Of a DNA stretch of 11,102 bases, positions 5,546-11,102 are shown one piece after another (the first letter of the stretch is position 1; each line of letters starts with the position of its first letter). Under the pieces are notes generated by a model, which saw only the letters and a list, made by a program, of their open reading frames with translations, searched no databases and had not been told where the DNA came from. The DNA is from Alphaproteobacteria bacterium UBA6187 (GTDB taxonomy: Bacteria; Pseudomonadota; Alphaproteobacteria; Rickettsiales; UBA6187). The translations under genes were made by a program, and so were the position numbers. The stretch lies in contig DITJ01000078.1 in the NCBI GenBank assembly GCA_002422795.1, positions 1 to 11,102 of the forward strand, written 5' to 3'.

Positions 5546-5759
5546 TTCGTGGTTTGTGGTTTATAGCCATAGTTCTGGATAAGGAGATATGTAAGGTATT
5601 ATCTTATAAAGAAAACAAGGAAAGAAAGTTCCCTCTCCCGAAAGAAGGAGGGGGCGCCAGACCTTCCTCCTTATCAATTACTTACTGCAATCTCATCCAA
5701 AACTGAGGTTTTATAGTTTATTCTTAACCAAGAACAACAAACTACGAACCACGAACTAC
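5535..5759 (+). repeat. Heptad fold-back element C, arms separated by about 170 bases
   Basis: Four (A/G)T(A/G)GTT(T/C) units run from 5535 to 5562, starting inside the last codons of the peptidase gene. Four reverse-complement units (GAACAAC, AAACTAC, GAACCAC, GAACTAC) lie at 5732-5759. The arms 5543-5562 and 5739-5758 pair at 18 of 20 positions. In elements A and B the arms are close together; here the spacer holds a G+C-rich hairpin and no gene. It could be a heptad hairpin split by an insertion, or a small MITE-like unit with 20-bp ends. The spacer and the rest of the gap to 5822 contain no open frame of note. Confidence 0.7.
5631..5654 (+). repeat. GC-rich hairpin inside element C
   Basis: CCCTCTCC (5631-5638) pairs with GGAGGGGG (5647-5654), one G-T wobble, around CGAAAGAA. 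GAAGG (5644-5648) can instead pair with CCTTC (5662-5666), so two exclusive folds exist. No T run follows, so it is not a standard terminator. It resembles the CCCTCTCCC-type intergenic palindromes common in proteobacteria. Confidence 0.55.
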
Positions 5760-5769
5760 TTCTTTTGAC

Positions 5770-5799
5770 TTGCAGTTGAAATTATGTTACCTTTATAAA
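5770..5799 (+). promoter_or_regulatory. Probable promoter of the first lipoprotein gene
   Basis: TTGCAG (5770-5775) and TATAAA (5794-5799) are 18 bases apart, 23 bases upstream of the ATG at 5823. TTGACT at 5765-5770 is a better -35 but is too far from the -10. Confidence 0.45.
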
Positions 5800-5822
5800 A
5801 TATTCATTAAGAAGGTATTTAC

Positions 5823-6242
5823 ATGAAATTACTATCACTAGTTTGCGTTGTTGCAGTTTCCGGTTGCGCTGGCCTTGTTGCCGGTAATAAACAAAACATA
5901 ACTGTTGTAACCCCCGGGGTTGAAGGCGCTTCATGCAGCCTTACAGATAGTAAGGGCAGGGTTTGGTATGTTGCCAGCACTCCTGGCTCCGCAATAGTAA
6001 AAAAGGGCGATGCGCCAATTTCAGTTATATGTAAAAAAGAAGGTTATGAAACCAGCACCGGAGAAATCCACGATAGCCTAACCCCTTCAAGCTATGGCAA
6101 CCTTGCACTTTTACCCCTTGCTCCGGTTGGCTATTTCTTGGATAGCGTATCTGGCTCCAGCATGAAATATGACAGCAAAGTTGAAGTGGAGATGGAAGAG
6201 CTTTCTGCAGATAAAATAATTAAAAAATCATTTGATGAATAA
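5823..6242 (+). CDS. Small lipoprotein, first of a related pair
   Basis: The 139-residue protein starts with a short signal peptide and a lipobox, VSGC, with the lipidated Cys at position 15, so it should be anchored in the periplasm or outer membrane. No Asp follows the Cys (C-A), which favours outer-membrane sorting under the E. coli rule. The mature part has SCSLTDSKGRVWYVASTPGS, KKG and CKKEGY stretches, giving two conserved cysteines in a small beta-type domain like the PEGA-type lipoprotein domains of proteobacteria, and then a hydrophobic PLAPVGYFLDSVSGSSMKY segment. The ATG follows AGAAGG (5810-5815) at good spacing. It has its own promoter and terminator. The next gene is a diverged copy, about one third identical by eye. 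Its place between the tail peptidase and the tip gene is not standard for GTAs. Function is unknown. Confidence 0.88.
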   Translation: MKLLSLVCVVAVSGCAGLVAGNKQNITVVTPGVEGASCSLTDSKGRVWYVASTPGSAIVKKGDAPISVICKKEGYETSTGEIHDSLTPSSYGNLALLPLAPVGYFLDSVSGSSMKYDSKVEVEMEELSADKIIKKSFDE

Positions 6243-6266
6243 ATGAATTAAGAATTTGAATTTTAG

Positions 6267-6294
6267 AACCCCGCCTAGCCAGCGGGGTTTTTTT
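6267..6294 (+). terminator. Rho-independent terminator of the first lipoprotein gene
   Basis: AACCCCGC (6267-6274) and GCGGGGTT (6282-6289) form a perfect 8-bp stem with loop CTAGCCA, followed by seven Ts (6288-6294). Near-identical to the terminator at 6800. Confidence 0.95.
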
Positions 6295-6311
6295 GTTAAT
6301 CTATTAAATGA

Positions 6312-6339
6312 TTGCAACTATAGATAGTTGTGTTATAAA
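6312..6339 (+). promoter_or_regulatory. Promoter with palindrome in the spacer, second lipoprotein gene
   Basis: TTGCAA (6312-6317) and TATAAA (6334-6339) are 16 bases apart. CAACTAT-AG-ATAGTTG (6315-6330), a perfect dyad with 7-bp arms, fills the spacer and overlaps the -35, a position typical for a repressor or an activator that realigns the promoter. Confidence 0.5.
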
Positions 6340-6371
6340 CATGCCGCTATTAATTTTTAAAAGGAATGATT

Positions 6372-6770
6372 ATGATAAAGCGTTTTATTTCAGTTGTGGC
6401 TGTATTGGTACTTGGGGGTTGTGCTACTATTTTCACTGGTTCAACTAGTAATGTTAATCTACAAGCTGTTGATTCTGCAGATAATAAAATACTAGAGAAT
6501 GTTTCATGCACTCTTACAGATGGTGATGGAACTGTTTATACTATTGCAGCTAATCCTGGTAGCGTTATTGTATCTAAAGGTAAGGGTACTCTACGTGCTG
6601 ATTGCAAGAAAAAGGGATACGTACAGCAAAATATGGGTGTAGCGGAAACTATTAATGGAGTTACCTTTGTTAATGTTCTTTTCTGGCCAGGTTTTATAGT
6701 TGATGCGGTTACTGGAACGATGCATAAGTATCCAGCCAATGTTACAATTCAGATGAAAAAACAAGCTTAA
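6372..6770 (+). CDS. Small lipoprotein, second of a related pair
   Basis: The start is set at 6372 (MIKRFIS), not at the in-frame ATG at 6366, because AAGGA at 6361-6365 is six bases from the former and touches the latter. The signal peptide ends in the lipobox LGGC, with the lipidated Cys at position 17 and Ala next, favouring outer-membrane sorting. The mature part mirrors its neighbour: SCTLTDGDGTVYTIAANPGS, VSKG, CKKKGY, then a hydrophobic FWPGFIVDAVTGTMHKYP motif common in proteobacterial lipoproteins of this type. Codons are more T- and A-ending than in the first copy, so the duplication is not recent or one copy came from elsewhere. It has its own promoter with a dyad and its own terminator. 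Function is unknown; an envelope or phage-exclusion role would be a guess. Confidence 0.88.
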   Translation: MIKRFISVVAVLVLGGCATIFTGSTSNVNLQAVDSADNKILENVSCTLTDGDGTVYTIAANPGSVIVSKGKGTLRADCKKKGYVQQNMGVAETINGVTFVNVLFWPGFIVDAVTGTMHKYPANVTIQMKKQA

Positions 6771-6799
6771 TATAATTAAATAAAAAGAATGTAAAGAAG

Positions 6800-6825
6800 C
6801 CCCGCCTAACCAGCGGGGTTTTTTT
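6800..6825 (+). terminator. Rho-independent terminator of the second lipoprotein gene
   Basis: CCCCGC (6800-6805) and GCGGGG (6813-6818) with loop CTAACCA precede seven Ts (6819-6825). It differs from the terminator at 6267 by one loop base. Only 31 bases separate it from the next ATG. Confidence 0.93.
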
Positions 6826-6856
6826 ATGCCTTAAATACAAATAAACGGAGCCCCAC

Positions 6857-9800
6857 ATGTCAACTAAAACCCTTGGAACTACCGGCGCGATTATCGGCAC
6901 AGCAATCGGCACGACCATCGGTGGCCCGATTGGGGGCGCGATAGGTGGGGCGATAGGCGGATATGCCGGAACTGCGCTTGGAAATGCAGTAAATGGCCCG
7001 AAGGTGCTAAAAGGGCATACTGGCGGGCAATTATCTAACCTTGCGGTGCAAAGTTCATCTTATGGGAAAATGCTGCCTGTTGTTTATGGCTGTGGCAGGC
7101 TGGCGGGGAATATTATCTGGGCGCAAGATATAAAGGAAGTGGCGAGCGTTACCCAGAATAATTCCGGCGGTGGCAAAGGCGGCGGTGGGCAGGCAACCAC
7201 AAGCTCGGATACTACTTTCAGCTATTATATCACTGCTGCTATTGCAATTTGTGAAGGCCCTATTGATGAATTGATGCGGATTTGGGCGGATGCTAAGGTG
7301 ATAAACCAGGCAGATTATAATATACGTTTTTATAAAGGAACTGAATCGCAAATGCCTGATTCATTAATCGAAAGTTTGCAAGGTGTGGGGATGACCCCTG
7401 CTTATCGCGGCACGGCTTATGTGGTGGTGGAGGATTTTCCGCTGGCGGATTATGGCAACCGCATACCGAATTTTACCTTTGAAGTGCGGCGCACGGTGAA
7501 TGTTGCAAGCAGCGGTGAAGTGCCGGTAGAAGATTTAATAAAATCAATGGTGCTGATTCCTGGAGCAGGTGAATTTGTTTATGATGATATTGTGCAAAGC
7601 AAGGTTCCTGGGGAAGATGTGGGCGGAAGCTGGGCGCAACGCGGCAATATTAGCCGCATAAACCAGAATAATCGCGATGGCAAGGCAGATGGGCTGGTGG
7701 CGCTTGACCAGCTTGCCGCCACATGCAAAAACGTGGAATGGGTTGCGCCTGTGGTGTGCTGGTTTGGGGATGATCTGGACGCTGGAACTTGTGTTATAAA
7801 GCCGGGGGTGGAATATCAAACCGGGGCAACCACGCAGCCGGATGTGTGGGAAGTTGGTAGTTTCACGCGCAGTAGCGCAAGGCAGATAACGCTTATTGAT
7901 GAAAGCCCGCAATATGGCGGCACGCCATCAGATGCAAGCTTACTTCGCTATTTAACTGAGCTTAAAAACCGCGGCTATAATATTATGTTCTACCCGATGT
8001 TCTTTATGGACGTGGAGAATAAACCGTGGCGCGGGCGCGTTACTGGCAGTTCAAGTGATGTGGCAGAGTTTTTTACCAAAACCAACGGTTTTAATGAATT
8101 TATACTGCATTACGCGGATTTGGTGAAGGATGTGGTGGATGCATTTGTGATCGGTTCGGAGCTGGTGGGGCTTACCTCTGTTAATGACGGCAGTAATGTT
8201 TTTCCTGCGGTGGATGAATTGGTTGCTTTGGCAGCAAGTGTGAAGGCGATTGTGGGTTCGGAAGTGAAGGTGACATATGCTGCGGATTGGAGCGAATATC
8301 ACCATACTACAGGCGGCTGGTATAATTTAGACCCGCTTTGGGCGTCTGGCAATATTGATATGGTGGGAATTGATGCTTATTTCCCTTTAACAGATGAGGA
8401 GGAGCCAGTTGCAGGTTTTACGCAAGCGCAGATTATGGCAGGTTGGGAGGAGGGTGAGGGCTATGATTGGTATTATAGTGATGAAGCGCGCTGCATAAAA
8501 GTGAATCTGGATGCAAAATATGCCTGGAAGAATATCGCCTGGTGGTGGGAAAATGAGCATGTGAACCCTGATTTATCGACTACCGCATGGGAGCCTGAAT
8601 CTAAGAAAATATGGTTTACGGAATATGGTTTTCCAAGTGTGGATGGCTGCACCAACCAGCCGAATGTTTTTTATGACCCGGATAGCTCGGAAAGCCATTT
8701 CCCTTACCATTCGCGCGGGCGGGTGGATTTTCGCGCGCAGAGAAACGCGCTTACCGTCACTGAAAATAAATGGGCAGATTCAGAAATGGTGGAGCGCAAA
8801 TTTGTGTGGACATGGGATGCGCGGCCATTCCCATTCTGGCCTGACCTTGCCGGAGTTTGGGCGGATGGTGATTTATGGCGGTTCGGGCATTGGGTGGAAG
8901 GCAAGCTTGGGGCTTCCAGCTTAGCTGCGATTGTGGCGGATTTATCGCTTCGCGCGGGTCTTGCTGAAGAGCAAATAGATGTATCAGCCCTAACTGATAT
9001 TGTGGATGGCTATATTTTAAATGGGCAGGGGAATGTGCGCGGTGCAATAGATGATTTACGCAGCGCCTATTTTTTTGATGCGGTGGAATCTGGCGGCGTG
9101 GTAAAATATGTGAAGCGCGGGAATGATGCGGTGATAGCCATAGCTGAGAATGAACTTGTGTTAAATAATGGTAAAACATTTGAAACTTCCCGCTTGCAGG
9201 AATTGGAATTGCCGCAGCAGGTGGATGTGCTTTATATGAATAAAATTGCCGATTACCAAACCGGCAACCAGAATTCGCAGCGTCTGGTGGTGAGCAGCCA
9301 GGGCAAGGAAACCCTGGCACTGCCTATTGTTATGAGCAACCAGTTTGCAAAGAATGTTGCTGATACTGCATTATTTAATGCCTGGAATGGGCGGAGTAGT
9401 TATGAGTTTATATTGCCGATTGAATATGCGTATCTTGAACCTACGGATGTTGTAACTGTTACTATTGATGGGGTGACGCATGTTATAAGGGTGGCGGATA
9501 CGCGGCTTATTAACCCTGGCGCTTTAAAAGTGCAAGGATTTGCAGAGGATATAAGCATTTATAATTTTTATAATGAACCGGGTAGAATTGCCCCGCAAAC
9601 CGGGGTGGTGACTGACCCGGGCGACACAGTGCTGGTTATGCTGGATTTGCCTGCACTGCCTGCTGATCCAAGCGGGCAGGGTTATATACGATATGCTGGA
9701 TGCGGCGTGGAAGATGGCTGGAAGGGCGCGGTGATATTTACATCTGGCGATAACGGTGAGAATTATAGCCAGGTGGTGACGGTTCCGACAGAATCAGTAA

Positions 9801-10543
9801 TCGGGGTTGCATTTGATGCGCTTGGGGCTGGGGTTACGGATATTTTTGATTATGCAAATTCGGTTACCGTTAGCTTATATGGAAATGGCGAATTGGAAAG
9901 TATATCCGAACTTGCGGTGCTAAATGGCGGTAATTTTGCAAAACTGGGGGATGAGTTAATCCAGTTTAAAACGGCAACATTGGTTGAAAGTAATAAGTAT
10001 GTTTTAAGCGGGTTGCTCCGTGGGCGGCTTGGTACTGAAAATACCGTTGCAAGCCATGCTCTGGGTGAAGAATTTGTGCTTATTAATAATAACCTGGTAA
10101 AGGAACTTGAGGTTAATTCTTCGATTGGTATTGCGAAATTATATAAGGCGGTGAGTGTTGGTAAGAATATTGCGGATACGGACTTTGAAAGTTTTACATA
10201 TAACGCAAATTGCTTAAAACCATTTGCGCCTGTGCATATTGTGGGGTTACGTGATGGTGGTGATAACTTAACTATATCATGGGTACGCCGCACGAGGAGT
10301 GATGGTTCGTGGCGTGATTATGTTGATGTGCCTTTGGGGGAGGCATCAGAGCAATATGAAATTGATATTATGGATGGGGCGGATGTGGTGAGAACGATAA
10401 GCGGCATAAGTTCGTCAACTGCCAGCTATTCGGCTTCGGAACAAACGGTAGATTTTGGCAGTGTGCAAAGTGCTGTTAATATAAGGGTTTACCAGATTTC
10501 AGAGGTGGTGGGCAGGGGGAATAAAGGGGAGGCGGTGGTTTGA
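6857..10543 (+). CDS. Giant GTA TIM-barrel tail-tip protein (RcGTA g15-like)
   Basis: This would be the central tail-tip protein that contacts the cell and helps DNA entry. It is 1228 residues, close to its R. capsulatus counterpart, with no frameshift. Order of parts: a glycine-zipper N-terminus of repeated IGG (about 8-41); a tail-tip domain with a Gly-rich linker (GGGKGGGGQ, about 104-112); a GTA TIM-barrel (about 345-680) with E435 in FVIGSELVGL and E589 in WFTEYGFPSVDG, the usual positions of the two acids in TIM-barrel glycosidases, and the NQPNVFYDPDSSES...RAQRNAL conserved block; a Phage-tail_3-like domain (about 700-900); and a C-terminal region with the GLLRGRLGTEN motif (1052-1062) followed by a FnIII-like end. 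CGGAG at 6846-6850 supports the start. The gene is GC-richer than its surroundings (36 G+C in the 60 bases from 8821). No terminator is visible after it. Confidence 0.95.
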   Translation: MSTKTLGTTGAIIGTAIGTTIGGPIGGAIGGAIGGYAGTALGNAVNGPKVLKGHTGGQLSNLAVQSSSYGKMLPVVYGCGRLAGNIIWAQDIKEVASVTQNNSGGGKGGGGQATTSSDTTFSYYITAAIAICEGPIDELMRIWADAKVINQADYNIRFYKGTESQMPDSLIESLQGVGMTPAYRGTAYVVVEDFPLADYGNRIPNFTFEVRRTVNVASSGEVPVEDLIKSMVLIPGAGEFVYDDIVQSKVPGEDVGGSWAQRGNISRINQNNRDGKADGLVALDQLAATCKNVEWVAPVVCWFGDDLDAGTCVIKPGVEYQTGATTQPDVWEVGSFTRSSARQITLIDESPQYGGTPSDASLLRYLTELKNRGYNIMFYPMFFMDVENKPWRGRVTGSSSDVAEFFTKTNGFNEFILHYADLVKDVVDAFVIGSELVGLTSVNDGSNVFPAVDELVALAASVKAIVGSEVKVTYAADWSEYHHTTGGWYNLDPLWASGNIDMVGIDAYFPLTDEEEPVAGFTQAQIMAGWEEGEGYDWYYSDEARCIKVNLDAKYAWKNIAWWWENEHVNPDLSTTAWEPESKKIWFTEYGFPSVDGCTNQPNVFYDPDSSESHFPYHSRGRVDFRAQRNALTVTENKWADSEMVERKFVWTWDARPFPFWPDLAGVWADGDLWRFGHWVEGKLGASSLAAIVADLSLRAGLAEEQIDVSALTDIVDGYILNGQGNVRGAIDDLRSAYFFDAVESGGVVKYVKRGNDAVIAIAENELVLNNGKTFETSRLQELELPQQVDVLYMNKIADYQTGNQNSQRLVVSSQGKETLALPIVMSNQFAKNVADTALFNAWNGRSSYEFILPIEYAYLEPTDVVTVTIDGVTHVIRVADTRLINPGALKVQGFAEDISIYNFYNEPGRIAPQTGVVTDPGDTVLVMLDLPALPADPSGQGYIRYAGCGVEDGWKGAVIFTSGDNGENYSQVVTVPTESVIGVAFDALGAGVTDIFDYANSVTVSLYGNGELESISELAVLNGGNFAKLGDELIQFKTATLVESNKYVLSGLLRGRLGTENTVASHALGEEFVLINNNLVKELEVNSSIGIAKLYKAVSVGKNIADTDFESFTYNANCLKPFAPVHIVGLRDGGDNLTISWVRRTRSDGSWRDYVDVPLGEASEQYEIDIMDGADVVRTISGISSSTASYSASEQTVDFGSVQSAVNIRVYQISEVVGRGNKGEAVV

Positions 10544-10689
10544 TGTTAAAGACATCTGCATACGGCTTTTTGTGATTTCGTTGTCGTGTCCTTCCTCAAA
10601 TTCTTATTATGAAGAGATGTTTTTAAAACATTAATATTAACATAATTCTCTTGTTATAAGGTTGGCTGCGCCTTTATGGTACAAAACAG

Positions 10690-10718
10690 TTGCACAATGG
10701 TGCGCAATGCGATATATT
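10690..10718 (+). promoter_or_regulatory. Promoter candidate for the right-edge gene
   Basis: TTGCAC (10690-10695) and TATATT (10713-10718) are spaced by 17 bases, 48 bases upstream of the ATG at 10766. The 146 bases between the g15-like stop and this site contain only AT-rich inverted repeats (for example ATGTTTTTAAAACAT at 10618-10632) and no gene. Confidence 0.5.
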
Positions 10719-10737
10719 AGTTAATATATTAACTAAT
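10716..10737 (+). promoter_or_regulatory. 22-bp perfect palindrome over the -10 box, possible operator
   Basis: The core is TTAGTTAATA followed by its exact reverse complement TATTAACTAA, extended by one matched base on each side. It overlaps the -10 and covers the expected transcription start. Even in AT-rich DNA, 11 matched pairs in a row are uncommon. Confidence 0.55.
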
Positions 10738-10765
10738 TATTAACCTATTATTAATGGTAATCGCA

Positions 10766-11102
10766 ATGAGTAAAGAATTTACTGCGAAAGCCGGGACAAG
10801 TAGATCCGTAATATCCTTTGCACATGTAGTGTCTGAATTATCTCCTTTGATGAAAACAAGAAAAACTCCTACATCCTTAGATTTGGAATATGCTGGTGAA
10901 GAAGCTTTCCAGTTAAGGAAGAATTATTCACCTGCATCTGTTGTAAAGTGTTCTGATACAGAAAGTTTCAGAGATGGCGCATCTCCTCAATATTTAGTTG
11001 ATCCTGAGGATAGAAAGAAGCTTTTGCTTGTTGCCAGAAGAAAAGGGGATGATTTGTTGCTATACATGAAAAATGAAAGTGGTGATCTAATACTAGCTGA
11101 TA
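10766..11102 (+). CDS. Start of an unrecognised protein, truncated by the window end
   Basis: An open frame runs from the ATG at 10766 to the right edge without a stop (112 residues visible). It begins MSKEFTAKAGTSRSVISFAH and is hydrophilic, with no signal peptide or membrane segment; LLLVARRKGDDLLLYMKNESGD near the end looks like a beta hairpin. An in-frame ATG at 10754 is possible. Neither start has a strong ribosome binding site (GGTAA at 10756-10760 precedes the chosen one). T/A-ending codons and isolation behind its own promoter resemble the 375-residue gene at 2104 more than the GTA genes. No family is recognised. Confidence 0.7.
   Translation, partial: MSKEFTAKAGTSRSVISFAHVVSELSPLMKTRKTPTSLDLEYAGEEAFQLRKNYSPASVVKCSDTESFRDGASPQYLVDPEDRKKLLLVARRKGDDLLLYMKNESGDLILAD

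Noticed and set aside
5546..5822. Possible small gene or tRNA in the gap after the peptidase gene
   Set aside because: AAGGAGATATG at 5581 looks like a ribosome binding site and start, but the next codon is TAA. No cloverleaf could be drawn.
8757..9320. 187-codon open frame on the minus strand inside the g15-like gene
   Set aside because: Its His/Pro/Ser-rich translation is typical of the reverse of a GC-biased gene, and it lies fully within an intact recognised gene.
9850..10293. 147-codon open frame on the minus strand near the end of the g15-like gene
   Set aside because: It is a shadow of the coding strand, with no ribosome binding site and no recognisable features.
10544..10689. Terminator of the g15-like gene
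   Set aside because: Short dyads occur (GATGT...ACATC, ATGTTTTTAAAACAT) but none combines a stable stem with a T run.

Overview
The window is a stretch of an AT-rich alphaproteobacterial genome holding the baseplate end of a gene transfer agent (GTA) or GTA-like prophage cluster. Four genes follow the order of the last genes in the Rhodobacter capsulatus GTA cluster: a DUF2460 distal-tail protein (g12-like, 1377-1982), a DUF2163 hub protein (g13-like, 3336-4178), an NlpC/P60 peptidase (g14-like, 5099-5545) and a giant GTA TIM-barrel tail protein (g15-like, 6857-10543). All are intact and on the + strand. Family and gene order point to Alphaproteobacteria. The AT-rich spacers and lineage-specific proteins would suit a Rickettsiales/Holosporales-like host-associated member, but that is inference.

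The unusual feature is that these normally contiguous genes are separated by accessory genes. From left to right: the 3' part of a Gly/Ala-rich disordered protein (1-599); an unrecognised 170-residue helical protein (766-1278); g12; an unrecognised 375-residue, very AT-rich, effector-like protein (2104-3231); g13; a 60-residue small membrane or secreted protein overlapping a DUF2335 membrane protein (4348-5014); g14; two related small lipoproteins (5823-6242 and 6372-6770); g15; and the start of another unrecognised protein running off the right edge (10766-11102).

Most accessory units carry their own sigma70-like promoter (near 696, 4261, 5770, 6312 and 10690), three of them with palindromes on or beside the -10 or spacer. 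Three have GC-rich rho-independent terminators (621, 6267, 6800). The GTA genes have good ribosome binding sites (except g14) but no convincing promoters. Three of the four sit directly downstream of a hairpin, so their expression would need read-through or antitermination.

A second unusual feature is a set of fold-back elements lying at stop codons (around 1280, 4183, 5014 and 5535-5759). Three different word families (AAGTTAG, GATTTAA, GTAGTTC) are all built from degenerate 7-base units repeated in tandem and then as the reverse complement. One pair shares an identical 34-base core. They look like one class of intergenic element, some acting as terminators.

As a system, the four GTA genes would build the tail tip and host-contact device (distal ring, hub, cell-wall peptidase, glycosidase-like tip). 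The accessory proteins may be unrelated passengers, envelope-modifying cargo, or lineage-specific parts of the particle. The sequence alone does not decide this.
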